From Coturnix japonica (lineage: Eukaryota > Chordata > Aves > Galliformes > Phasianidae), in the NCBI RefSeq assembly GCF_001577835.2, contig NC_029520.1:49481452-49545451 (forward strand): a stretch of DNA of 64,000 nucleotides, read 5' to 3'. The notes beneath the pieces are model-generated. The model was not told where the DNA came from. It worked only from the letters and a program-made list of their open reading frames with translations, and searched no databases. This document shows positions 39,035-50,969 of this stretch, piece by piece; positions within the stretch are counted from its first letter, which is position 1, and the number at the start of each line of letters is the position of its first letter. The translations under genes were made by a program, and so were the position numbers.

Positions 39035-42000
39035 CGTATTAAAATCTGTTTTTCCACATTCATCCCAAAGCAGAACAGAGCAGGTCTGTACTATGTCCTA
39101 AAAGAAAGGGGAGGTGATTTATTTCTGAGCAAAGGTGGGAGAAGCTTTAGAATGTCCTCAAGAATTTCTATTACTTAGTGGGGAAAATCCATTTTTCTCC
39201 ACCCTTCATGAAATCTGATCTAATTCCCTAAACAATTTTATAGACAAATGACCAAGCCCTTTAAAATCTGCATCTTCTGGGCTGTAGAGGCTCCTCCTGG
39301 AATAGAAGGTTGAACTGAGCTAGAATCTGCATTTGGTGTTTCTTAAACATCCCCCTGGTTTGGGAAACAGAGGAATGGCATTTCAGTGATAATCAGTATT
39401 GTTTTTTCAGTCTCCCCATCCCTTGTTTATTTAATTACTCTATGGCTGAAGGGTTACAGCACCCAGAGAAGCTACAAGGCTAATCATTCTTTGCCATCTT
39501 CTGTTGATCCTAAAGCTAGAGCTGGAGTGGAGTTAGACACACACACTAATCCGGTCGTATAACAGGCAGCCCCATATGGTTCCTCACCGGCTTTGCCATA
39601 AGCCAATCAATAATCACTTTGATGAAGAAAAATAAATGTAGCCCCCTTTTTTTGACCAAAAGACCATTTGTGCTCTGAATGCTGTAACTACCAAATGGCA
39701 GCGAGGCGTCACAGACTTCTCATTCACTTCAGTGTCCATTCAAACAGCTCCTGCAGCTGATGGTAGACAGCTAAGGAAAGGATTCTCATTTCTGGGATTA
39801 CTGCAGAACCAAGAACAGAACTAACATGAGCCACACACCTCTCTTCTAAAAGCCTTCAGAAGAGACTAAAATGAGCAGCTCTCCCATTGTAATGGAAACA
39901 AAACATGGCCCTGAAGAAATGAGGTCGGTAGGAACTACTGGACATTGGAGGCTTGTGATGGAGGCTCACCTGGAAGCTTTGATTCTTTGCTCCATGGCTG
40001 AGCATTGCAAGATTGGAGAGTGAATCCATTGTGAGAACCTGGTAAGTACTCAGTTTATGCTGTTGATGGAAACACTCACAGAAATACAATCATGGAAGTG
40101 GCCCTACTTGAGCTCTTCTCTGAGTTTGTTTGGCTGAGGGCTAACTTGTGTTTGGTCACTGGTTGTGCATTTGCCCTCTGTGCCAGGTCTTCTGCAATCA
40201 CACAAACTATTTCAGGATCTCTTTAACAGGGACTTGTGCTGCAATTGCAGAAGGACTCCATCAGGGTTTTATTCTGCTTCTGGAATCAAAGCTGCCTTGT
40301 CTTCTTTGTCCTTATGGAGTCCAAGAGACATGGATGATTTGCCAGTGGATAATGACAAGGAAACAAAGAATGCTCAGAGTGCCTGATGACACATCAGCAC
40401 TTACAGGTACCTTCCCCCAGCAGGTCTTTAAAATAGGGAATCTCCACACTCGCAGGTACCAAGCACTCCAGATGCCAAAATGTATTTGTTTATTTTTAAG
40501 ACAGGATGCGTGCTGTGTGCAGTGTAGGACCTCAACAGAAATAACCTACCTTAAAAGATGCTCAGAATCCAGCCCATGGACATCTTTCTCAGCACATGCT
40601 CTCAAGCTGGAGGATGAAGACCAGGTTGGTCTATGTTCTCTGTTAGACCCTACATTCCTTGTTGCACCGTGGTGCATCTTTTTGCCTCTGTTTGTAATTA
40701 CAGCTGCTGTTTGATTGGTCCTGACAGCAGCTTGAAGTGGTCTTTTTGTTTAGAAATGTGCCCTGGAAGTATATTGATAAAGAGATGCTAAAGGTATTAA
40801 AAGCTACAGCATCCCAAGTTACAATGGAGTTATATCTTGTGTATATTCCAGTACAGTCTTTGCAGTATAAAAGCAGAGATAAAACATCTGTGTTTCTTTC
40901 CTCCCTTGAATTCCATCTTTCATCACCTCATTCCCTTTGCAGATTGGTGAGCGACAGTTGCTAAATATATGCATAATACTGAAAACCACTACATAATACA
41001 CTGCATTGAAAAAGAGTCCTGTCAGGCTTCTAGGTCAAGGGAAGGAATATCTCTTTCTTTCCTAGTCAGCTCATCTTCCCATTTGTCTCCTTTCTCTTTA
41101 TGAAAGAGCTGATGGGAAAGGTCTCCAGTTGAAGGAGCTATTCAGAAAAAGGCCTGACATTTTGAATCAAAATTCAGACTGCCTCCAAACATCCTGTCCC
41201 CAGTGCTATTAAACAATAATTGAGCTATAATGAAATACATATTCGCCCTGAAAACAAAACACGTACAGGTACCAGATTTAAGAAAACACAGAAAATTGTC
41301 TTATAAAAGAAATAAATGGCAAATGGGTGCAAAATGGATAATTTAGTTGGGGTGTGAAAAAAGTAATGCCTGAATCCATGGGATGAAGAGACGAGACTGA
41401 ACAGTGGGCAGAAACATGCATGTCTGCATTCTTACTCTTTAGAAGCATTTGCAGATGGATGGGGACGAAGACTTGAGGAAGAAGGTTCCCGGTTTCACCA
41501 CCACACAACCAGCACAGCACAGCAGTCCTCATGTGTGACTGTTTCTGTCCTCTGTGACACACAGTCTCTGACATCAGGAGCAAATCCAGCACCTTCACTG
41601 TGCTGAATTAATACCTTCAGTGTGTTTCAGTGCAAATGTGGATGGCACTGGGAAGATTTTACCCCCAAACTATGGGTAAAAGCAAAAACTGATTTAACTT
41701 AACTGTGTGATTAATCACTCATTACATGAAAACAGAAGCACCAACATAAATCATGTGAAAATTTACCTATATGAGGATGTTTCAGAAGATCATCAGAAGC
41801 TCTAATGCAATGGGATAAAACATCATTGAGGACCATTTAGGTGCTTGCTAACCTAAGTGAAGAGCCGTGGCCTGCAAAAGCCCAGACATGTCCCTCATGG
41901 TTTGCCTCAATCATTGGCTCATGTCACATGGTTAAATCCTTACATAAGAGTCTGCTAAGCAGCACCATCCAAAAGCTGCATTCTGCTCTTAAAGACATGT

Positions 42001-44840
42001 GGCATGGTTTGCATTAATAGTATAAACCTATTGCCTAAAACCAGGACATCCCAGGGTGGTTGAGCACCATAGGAAGCAGCACAATCTTCAGAGGCTGGAT
42101 GAGAAATGCCATGGACCCAAAGAATCATAGCCTGACCAAGCTGGAAACAGAGAAAACATCAGCTTTGTTAGAAGGATCCATTGTGCTTCACAATGTACTG
42201 AGCTCCATCAGTTCTCACTCCTGCCCTGCCTGCCCTGCATCCTGCTATAGGAATTAAAAAAAACAACAACATATGTATCTGCAAAGCCTCCGGGGGCAAA
42301 AATCGCCTCCGCAGCCTTCATTGCACCTCTTGAACTCATATTCACAAATACAGAATTCATTGTATTATCCACATCCATTCAGCACAAAGATCATTCTTTG
42401 ACATCAGAGGAAAAGATAATGTATGAAGAAACAAAAGAATATGTAATGGAGATTTCCCCAGAGCAGAAAGGAGTGGAGAAATCTGCCATCACGTATCAGG
42501 CAGCTCACTAACAGATACATATTCATGATGCTTAAATGTATTCTGGTAGTTCTGAAGTCTTCCTTGTAGTTCCTAACAATTATATCTGATCTCTTTGTTA
42601 GGGACAGAAAATGGAGACTTAATAAGATGTCAACAGACAAGGAGTATAAAGTAATTGCCCGTTACACTATAAATGTGTTATAATCATTTGCCAGAGGGAA
42701 AAGGAGTCTAATTGAATGAAAACTCTTGATGGTTTCATTATGCTTCTATTAAGAGGCAGTCAGCCCTCTTGATCCAAATAAAGAGCCTGATGCTTCTTGC
42801 ATTTACATCCACAGAAAATTTGGGGTAACTGAAGTGTTGCCAGTGGGTTTGCAGCAATGCAGGACCAGAGTGAGTGTCAGTCTAGAGCACTTCTGAGCCG
42901 GAATGAAATGAAAACATTCATCGTGCATGTGAATGAGGAAGAAAAATTCAATACAAATGAAAGCAAAGCTAAATAAAAATCTCTTTCCAGGAACTAGGAA
43001 CTATATTTGCGTTAGAAGAATGACAAGTAAGAGCTCTATTTCTGCCTTCCAGATGGCACTGCTAAAAACCCAGGATAATTTTTTGCTTGTTTGCAATGTA
43101 ATAAAACTTCCTTTTCTGCATCCTCCCTGCCACCCAGGCAGAACAGGGCTGTTGAAATCCATCTCTGCTTTTGCCAACCCAGCCTTTGTCAATCCCTCGC
43201 TGACTCCCCCTTCCTCTGCATCTTGTTTCAGCTCCTTGTCCTTGCCTCTGTGCCCTGCATCGTTCCTGCATCCCCACTTTGCCTGCTTCCCCCCGCACAC
43301 CCTCCTTGCCCTACGTACCAACTCCAGTATCTGCTTCATGAGAACCTCTTGGCATTTCCCCTGCTGCCACTACTCATCGCCTTCCCAAGGCGCTGCGCAA
43401 AGTCAGCCCCTCACCTTCTCTCAATACTTTCTGAAGAACCTTTTCTTCCATGACCTTAAATAAACACAACTCCTGGTGGCTCCATCCACTCGACTACATG
43501 ACTGCACATGACTACAGGAACTGTCGCTCCTCCTCTGCATCAGCCTCACTGGATACGCAGCTTCAGCAGTGCTGAGCGTTCCTGTGCCTTCTCAGCCCAT
43601 CCATCCCTGTGGCTGCTGTAAAGAAAAAGAAGATTTCCATCTTACTCCATCTTGTTTTAATTCCTAAACATCTAATTTCTTTTCTTGCACTAGGAATAAG
43701 CACCATTGCCTTCAGCCTGTGACAAAGGGCTGACTTTCCTTAATGCTTTCACATGCATAATTACCTGGGGACCTGCAAGTCACAGGTGGGTAGCTACTGC
43801 TTACCTGTTTGCTTCCACTGAGCAGAGAAGATGTGTGAATTCAAACCATCCCTGATATTTTATTAAGAGCTCATGTTTAAGGCTCAGCAAGATATAAAAG
43901 CCTGAGCTGTTTATGCAAAAAAAGTCCTGGTTAGATATACCCTACCATGAACTCCATGGTTAGGTTCTATCTATCTTGCCCTATCCCTCTCTGCACACTA
44001 TTACTGCAGCACTGCATGGCATGATATCTTGCCTTCATTCATTTGATTTGTGCACTTTGATGAAAAAGCCATCTTAAAATTCTTGAATCATGAACATTTC
44101 ACTTGATTTCCTGCCTCTTTTTGGCTCTGTTTGGCTATTTTTACATTCTTCTTCAGCCTCCTGGGAGAGGAGAGTTTTATATTCACTGATGCCAATATCC
44201 TGAGCTCATAGAAGATGTTTTTAGCCAGTTCAGACTCTTTAGGGAAGTCACATATGGAGCTCTGTCTGCAGCTGGAAACATGCACACCAAGACAGAGCCT
44301 GATCCAAAGCTACCTGGAGTTAATGGATTTCTTTCCCTAAGGCTTGCAAATGTAGATTACATCTAACTGCAATGAACTGGTTTATAAACAGGGGAATTTT
44401 CTCTATTTATTGTCTGACTTTCCAGAGCAGATGATTGGTACCGGGAAAGGACTTACAGTTTCTTGTGCTTTGTTTTACATGAAGCATTTGGGATGTAATT
44501 GGGATGAATTGAGGTGACAAACAAAGAAGGGATTTTATGTAAAAGAACCTGTGATCACTAATCCCATATGTGGTTTAAGGTCAAATATCAATGCTCTCTG
44601 CAGCATCACAAACCCAAGTCAGTTCAGAAGTGCCCACTCTTAGCCTGTAACTAAAAACCAGCAGTTTAAACAATTCATTTTAGTGTAGCACAGTTCAAAG
44701 CAAGAGATATAAAGGTGTAATAAACGAGAAGTCCTTCTGCTGAAATCTTTAGCCAAAAAAATTGGACATAGAAAAGTAGGATTTTCTTTTGATAAAAATA
44801 AATTTCCAGTACAAAATGAACCCTCATTTTTCCTGTTCTT
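39035..44840. other. Intergenic DNA, no gene supported
   Basis: A 188-codon open frame at about 40.15-40.71 kb begins with GTG rather than ATG and shows no domain. A 176-codon frame at about 42.93-43.46 kb is pyrimidine-biased low-complexity sequence. Neither is called as a gene. A/T-rich motif clusters occur near 42.62-42.80 kb. Confidence 0.5.
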
Positions 44841-44842
44841 GC

Positions 44843-44915
44843 AATCATAAAACCATTAAGGTTGGAAAAGACCAGTAGGATCATTGAGTCCAACCACCCA
44901 AATCCATCCAAGTGA
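44843..44915 (-). mobile_element. CR1 LINE 3' tail
   Basis: CAATCATAAAACCATTAAGGTTGGAAAAGACC followed by ATCATTGAGTCCAACCACCCAAATCC is a short reverse CR1 tail of the older type. Confidence 0.88.
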
Positions 44916-45089
44916 ATAGTTGGGCTCCGATCTCAAACACATCTTGTATTTTAGGTGTGCTTCTCTGGCTACCTTTGAAGTGCAGCTTGACTTTTTGACC
45001 AGTGGGATTGCATTGGTATAAACAACAGCAAAGCAGAAAGATCTTCTCCAACAGGGACAATCCAAGTCCTGCAAAAGCTGCCAAGGATT

Positions 45090-45465
45090 ACCATAAGGCA
45101 ATAATTAATGGCCGCTGCTGCTGGCGCTCTGACTGATGCAGGGAGAATATTGATATAATCCTATTAGCGCATTGCTCTCATTAATGTATTTACATCAATT
45201 AGCTGAGCATTTTAGCAGAAAGGTGAATTTCTAATTTATTTATTTATTTTTTAAAATCCAACATAGATTTCCAGTGCAAAAAAAAAAAAAAAAAAAATCA
45301 ATTTTGAACAACCACGAAAGATCAGGGCCCATTAATGAATTTTATCTGACACTAATGTTGTCTAATTACATTAAAATGTCACAACTAATTTCATGGCATT
45401 GGGGCTCCCCGCTCCATAAATAAACACAAGTTTGGTTACATTTCTGAAGATTTTCATTTTCAAAC
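45090..45465. promoter_or_regulatory. Candidate enhancer, dense TAAT-core cluster
   Basis: The block contains CAATAATTAATGGCC, CCTATTAGCGCATT, CTCATTAATG, CATCAATTAGCTG, CCCATTAATGAATTTT, CACTAATG, TCTAATTACATTAAAATG and AACTAATTTCATGGC. A poly(A) run (about 45280-45298) interrupts it. It is flanked by CR1 tails on both sides but contains none. It is the densest cluster of its kind in the window. Confidence 0.4.
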
Positions 45466-45624
45466 AGGAAAAATAAAATAAAGGTGGCTGGAAATTTCAG
45501 CACTGCTCGTTTCCCACATTTTGGTCATCATAATTAATAAGAGTAAGAAAAACCTGGGCTCAACAGAACACTCAACCAGAACCTCATCTGCAAAACAACA
45601 GAGCACTCTGGAGAGCATTTGAAT

Positions 45625-45775
45625 GGCATGGGTTGCACGGGAGCTTAAAGATCACTGAGTACCAACCCCTGCCATGGGCTGTACCCCCCAGTCCCAGCTC
45701 AGGCTGCAAAGGGCCCCATCCATGGCCTTGGGAACCTCCAGGGATGGGGCACCCACATCCTGGGCAGCACTCCTA
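45625..45775 (-). mobile_element. CR1 LINE 3' tail
   Basis: CAGCTCAGGCTGCAAAGGGCCCCATCCATGGCCTTGGGAACCTCCAGGGATGGGGCACCCAC is CR1 3' sequence in reverse; the terminal tail is eroded. Confidence 0.9.
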
Positions 45776-46243
45776 CATGACTCTCCTTTTCTGGAGACTG
45801 GGACTGTGGGACTGTGGTGAAGATGCACCAGGAGTTTTAGCCACTCAACACTCTTGAGCCTTGAAAATGAGTTAAAACAGAACCTGAACCAACAACTGTA
45901 CAAATGACTGATAACAGGCAGAGAGAGAAGACTTTAATCCAGTTCCCACTGTGTTTTTTTCTTCAACAGAATGAGACAGCAGGGCTCTCTCACAGTTGCT
46001 GAAGCCTTGGTAAGAGATTATGAGACACGTAGCCAGTAACCAAGTTCAGATACAAAAGCTGTTCTGATTGGTTTCCCACAAGACAAAATTCTGTTATAAA
46101 ACCTGCAGCTTATTTTCCATTGAAGGAGTAATTTGGGGAACTGTCTTTCTTTGTGTCCTAACAAGGCAGCAGATGGTTCCAGACAAGTTTTGCTTGGTTG
46201 TATTGATTACATTGAAAGGATTTAATTTTATTTCTCAGCTGAA

Positions 46244-46330
46244 GCACAGAATGACAGAATGGTTGAAGCAGGAAGGGACTTCTGGAGGCCATTTGGTCCA
46301 ACTTACTCAGATGGGCACAGTTATATCTAA
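46244..46330 (-). mobile_element. CR1 LINE 3' tail, degenerate
   Basis: GCACAGAATGACAGAATGGTTGAAGCAGGAAGGGACTTCTGGAGG and TTGGTCCAAC follow the reverse CR1 tail. Confidence 0.85.
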
Positions 46331-47087
46331 GGCCCATATCTGGACAGCTTCTGGGAGCAGATTAAAACATAAAGAGATGCATCATAGGCTTCTGAAGTTG
46401 TAGAAACTAGAGCTATAGTGTCTGTCCTGCTGTTGGCCAAGCGGACACCAAGAGGATCTCTTTGCCCTGTGATAGCTTGGGGCATCCATCCACTTCCTCT
46501 TGCAGCAGCAGTTGTGCCCAGGGAATATCCTTGGCAGAGCCCGTGTGACACACAGACGACACGCAGACAAAGGACAAATGAGTGTCTGTGTGGGAGAGAC
46601 GCTGTGCAATGTGATTTTTCTTTTACAGCCCGTCCCCAGCGTGGGCTTAATAAATAATTAAACCCCGTTATTTCCCAGCTCAGATCCATTTTCACACAAA
46701 TGCGCTTTCAACTGCGGTGATAAAAAAAAGAAAAGGGAGATGCTTTTTTGTTAGTTTTTCTTCAGCACAGCCCTGAAGCAATAAACCAAATTGACTGCTA
46801 AATTTAGACACAAACACAGTCTGGCCAAGTCATCTTAGAATCCATAAATTTATTAATAAGAGAGATCAAGACGAGTCAGGAAAGAATCCCTGAGATGCGG
46901 AGCTCCTTCCCCTTTTAGTGGGTCAAGGGTAGTTTGGGATTTGAAACATGTTTTGTAAGCTGTTGTCACCCTGTCTTTTGGTCTGTGGAGGTCTTCCTTG
47001 CTCACACCACGGTTGGCATCTATTTAGAAGAGAGGCTTTGGCAAAGGAACACCCAGCACATATATGTGACAAGGTCAAGGTCTCACA

Positions 47088-47145
47088 GTGAAAATAAAGG
47101 TCCCTTTCAGCCTCAGCCATTCTGTGAGTCTATGATTCTATGGAT
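47088..47145 (+). mobile_element. CR1 LINE 3' tail, short
   Basis: AAGGTCCCTTTCAGCCTCAGCCATTCTGTGAGTCTATGATTCTATGG is the last 50 or so bases of CR1. Confidence 0.88.
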
Positions 47146-48654
47146 GAGCAGAGTAAGAGCTCTTTTATAAGCAGTATTTCCTATGTCTTACCTAGCAAAG
47201 GAATCCCTGAGAATCTACCCAAAGCCCAAGCAGCTGTCTGCACATTTTCTGCAAGGTATCTGTGCTGGATGATGCTCAGCCATGCTCCTCACACAGAGCT
47301 TAACCTTTAATGCTGGATGTTTGGTAGAGGAGTGAAGGTATTATGCAACTTCTTCCAGATAAGAAAACAAATCCATCGCAATAATCAACAGTCTGGTTGC
47401 TGTGCTGCACAAATGAGAACACAGCCAAGTAAATGAAACAGCCCCATGTGGTGTAGACCTTGTGTCCAGAAAGTGATCAGTGGTGGATGAGGGACCAAGG
47501 CACTTAGAAAAGGGATCAGATGAGAATGGACACTCATGCCTGTTTTCCTGTGGTGATGCACTTCTGCGGGTGAAGGTAAGCATTAATGGTCTCCGTGATG
47601 CAGCTGTGGCTCTCTGGGGTTAGAGTTTGCACTCCAGAAATCTACAGCCTTATAGTTACTTAGCAGGAAGTCTCAACTTTTCTGCTTTGCCTTAACACTG
47701 GTGCGCCCGTCACCCTCACAGGTCAGGGAGAGAAAGGAGAAGAACCTGCTCCTGTGTATGCAGCATGAGCCTGAGGCTGAGGGACTGCTGTGGGCTTGAC
47801 CCTGTCACTGACAGTTTATAAATTAATCATCAAGTTTGCAGTATCAGTCAATGACTGTGAGAAGTACAACTCAAACTAATGGTTGGAAGCCTAGTCAGTC
47901 CCTCAAGTAGAAGAGTCAACCCAAATCACCTTTTCCAGGTGGCTTCAAAGTAGATAAGATGGACACACCTTGTTTGGGTTGGAAAGCCTTGGGTTCAACT
48001 AATTTGAGTCTGTCATTAATTGGTTCTCCATGATTGTGGATCAGCCACCACAGACTTTTCCATCTCCGATACCAACACACTCCGATGGCCGCATCTTTTC
48101 AGTGCTTGCCCTCTCCTGGCCCTATGTATCACTGCGTGTGCTGCTCAAAATACAGGAGCTTGCAAATGTTCCTTTCCTCCTCCTTCAGTTCACAGATATG
48201 TTCCTCCAGGCAGGGCTTTGTTCTTTGCTAGCAGAGGAAGAAGAAAAACAACAGCACAATTATGGCTGGAAATATCTCTGCTAGTCAGTTTTGGGGATTT
48301 CTTTCTTTAAATTCCCCAAGTTCAGCATTTTTGGGCTGAACAGCTGATAGTCCCTTAGAAGCAACAACTGCTGCCTGTTTTCACCAGCAGCACTTCTCAC
48401 ATCTATTTGGCTGTTCTTCTTAAACGGCCATCTAATTTTGAGTACAAACACTGTCTCAGGTAGATGCTTTTCCACAACTGCAGCCTTGTCACAAACCCTC
48501 AAGGAAAAACAAGAGCTTTTGTTGCTACTTTTTAAGTTGATGTGTATTTTCTTGTTGTTTTCTAATTAAAAACGACCAGCAAATGGCCATGGGCGTATTC
48601 CTGCAGTGAGAACATCTGCTAATCCCATGGATTTTGCATAACCTCTTGGAATGC

Positions 48655-48722
48655 AGGGACTTGAAACCTGATGATCTTTAAGGCCCTCTCCAACCTGAGC
48701 CATCCTACGATTCTATGAATGA
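48655..48722 (+). mobile_element. CR1 LINE 3' tail, short
   Basis: GATGATCTTTAAGGCCCTCTCCAACCTGAGCCATCCTACGATTCTATGAATG is a typical CR1 end. Confidence 0.9.
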
Positions 48723-50322
48723 AAATTGAAATTAAACACTTTTCCAGAGAGATGGATGGAAGGAAACCATTGATGCGATTCTTCACAGCAGATCCATCCT
48801 CAGAACAACGCCGAGTTTCATGCTTTGGTCTGCGCACAAAAAATAACAGCAAAAATGAGCGGGGAGAACACTGTCGCTTAATTGACTTCTGCCACTACAA
48901 ATCTCAGCCAGATGCAGCCCTGGGTTTCCAGTCATTTAAGAAAGAACCTCATACAAAGCAAATCTATTTTGCAAAATGCACAAGTGTAAGAGCTTGGAAG
49001 GTCACCAAGCCTAAACAGTTAAAAACAATCGCGTTTCAATGAAGTTGAACTGAAACAAACAGGCTTTAGAGGGAATGGTAAACACAGAGATGTTTCACTG
49101 AGCATTGAGATTAGCAAAGGCCATATCTTCTGAAATGTCTCTTAAGAGCCGTCTCATCGCAGTGCAGACATGAGACATTGCACCGCACAAATCCCCAACT
49201 TCCCCACGCCAAGCCAAGCACAAAAATTAAATAGTTTTCCCTCCGTTCGAGATGAAATAATGGCAATAGAGCCATCCAAAGCACGGTAAAAGGGAAACAA
49301 ATGGATCTGCAGTATTAAGAGAGTTAATTATAGATGCAGATTAAAAGGCAAGACTGAGGAGTGGAAGAAAAGGAAAGAGTAACCTCCGGCACAGAGATAC
49401 TGACATGCAGCAGTTGTCAGTCACCTAGCAACAAGTTTCCTATCCCTGCTGTGCTCTTTAATTCAGCAAATCTGCTCAGGATGTTGGGCTGTTCTCCTGA
49501 CAAAACGCATTATGTAGTAGACTAAAGGATACAAAAATCCACTGTACACAACACTCTGCTCCCTATTGACCACTGATCCTTTCTCTCAACCCACAAAAGA
49601 GGCTTGCATAATGCTCTGAAAAGAGAAAAGTCTCAACAGAGAAAACATTTGCTTGTAATTGAGATTGACTACATAATGAAAATGATGTTCTTTTTTAAAT
49701 TCAGCTTGTTGAGGCCATGCTTTTTGTCTCCTGGCTCTCAAAACCCATCCCTGCTGGGAAAAGGGGCAAACATTGTACAAACTCGAACCTGTGGGTTTTT
49801 TCCCTTCTTTTCACTCGCTGGAAACACACACACGCACGCACACATTTTGTAACTAAATGGCCAAGGCTGGATCCCAGAGACTTAAACAAGTTTGAAAAAA
49901 GAAAAGGCAGATAGGAAAAACGTGGTGTGTTTCTGCATCGGAGGGAAGCTGCCTTATTTCTGAGGGCAAATTGAGGTGTGGGGGACTGAATACGTCCTAT
50001 AAATGTTGTGACAAATGGGGACCATTATCTGAGAAGAAGAGCTGTTGTTGTGTTTTTTTTTTTTCCACATGCAGTAAATTCTAAGCAATCTGTGCACCCA
50101 CATGAAGTCAGGATTGTGCTTTGAGATAACAGTTATCTAAATACAAAGGATAAAGAGTATAGCTAATTCCTGACCCAGCAGACACCACTCCAGTCCATGG
50201 CAGAAGTCTGGGTGATTGCTTCTCAAACACAGAGCAGCGGCACTGCTGCCACCACCAGGAGAGCTGGTGACAGCTGGGGTCTTGGCCAATGTCTTAACCA
50301 TTGGTTGGTCTTTTTTTCAGTA

Positions 50323-50405
50323 CAGAATCATAGCATCACTAAAGCTGGAAATGACCACTAAGATCATCTCATCCAACCATCCACTCAACCCCACCACACC
50401 CACTA
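50323..50405 (-). mobile_element. CR1 LINE 3' tail
   Basis: CAGAATCATAGCATCACTAAAGCTGGAAATGACCACTAAGATCATC and ACCACACCCACTAAAC match the older CR1 class in reverse. Confidence 0.9.
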
Positions 50406-50530
50406 AACAAGATAGAAGCAAAAACAAAAGGAAATGGGAGAGAAATTACAGCCCCAACTGTCTCACCTCAGTGCCCACAGCAAATTCAGGAGAAAACAAG
50501 CCCTCTGCAGGCTTGGAGCTTTTACCTGTA

Positions 50531-50745
50531 GGTTCATAGATTCATAGAATCACCAAGGTTGGAAAACACCTCCAAGATCATCTCATTCAACCATCCACAT
50601 ACCATTCATATTTCCCACTAAACCATCTCTGCTAGTATAACATCTAAAGGTTATTGAACACCTCCTGGGACAATAACTCAACAATAACTCAACCACTTTC
50701 CTGGGCAGCCTGTTCCAGTGCCTGACCAAGAGCTGATATGACCAA
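50531..50745 (-). mobile_element. CR1 LINE 3' tail
   Basis: GTTCATAGATTCATAGAATCACCAAGGTTGGAAAACACCTCC at the left and CTGGGCAGCCTGTTCCAGTGCCTGACC at the right bound a 215-base reverse CR1 fragment. Confidence 0.93.
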
Positions 50746-50852
50746 GAGCTGGGATGGAAACGATTCATTTGTTGTCTTGGTTTCAGCTGACAAATGTGAA
50801 CCTAAGGAATAGCTTCACAAGGCTGAGAACAGTCTGGTGATAATGAGCAATA

Positions 50853-50965
50853 GTAGAATCATTGAGTCATTAAAGTTGAAGAAGACCTCCATGGTCCCCA
50901 GGCCCAACCCCAGCCCACCCCCATCACACCCACTGAGCAAGGTCCTCAGAGCCACATCTCCATGG
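50853..50965 (-). mobile_element. CR1 LINE 3' tail
   Basis: AGAATCATTGAGTCATTAAAGTTGAAGAAGACCTCC with GCCCAACCCCAGCCCACCCCCATCACACCCAC is a third reverse CR1 tail within 640 bases. Confidence 0.9.
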
Positions 50966-50969
50966 GTTT

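Noticed and set aside
40148-40714. 188-codon open frame in intergenic DNA
   Set aside because: It begins with GTG, has no recognisable domain and shows no exon boundaries; chance length for this region.
41340-41400. GTGAAAAAAGTAATGCCTG, resembling part of a mariner-type terminal repeat
   Set aside because: No matching inverted end, TA duplication or transposase remnant could be found nearby.
42933-43463. 176-codon open frame
   Set aside because: Much of it translates pyrimidine-rich low-complexity DNA; no family features.
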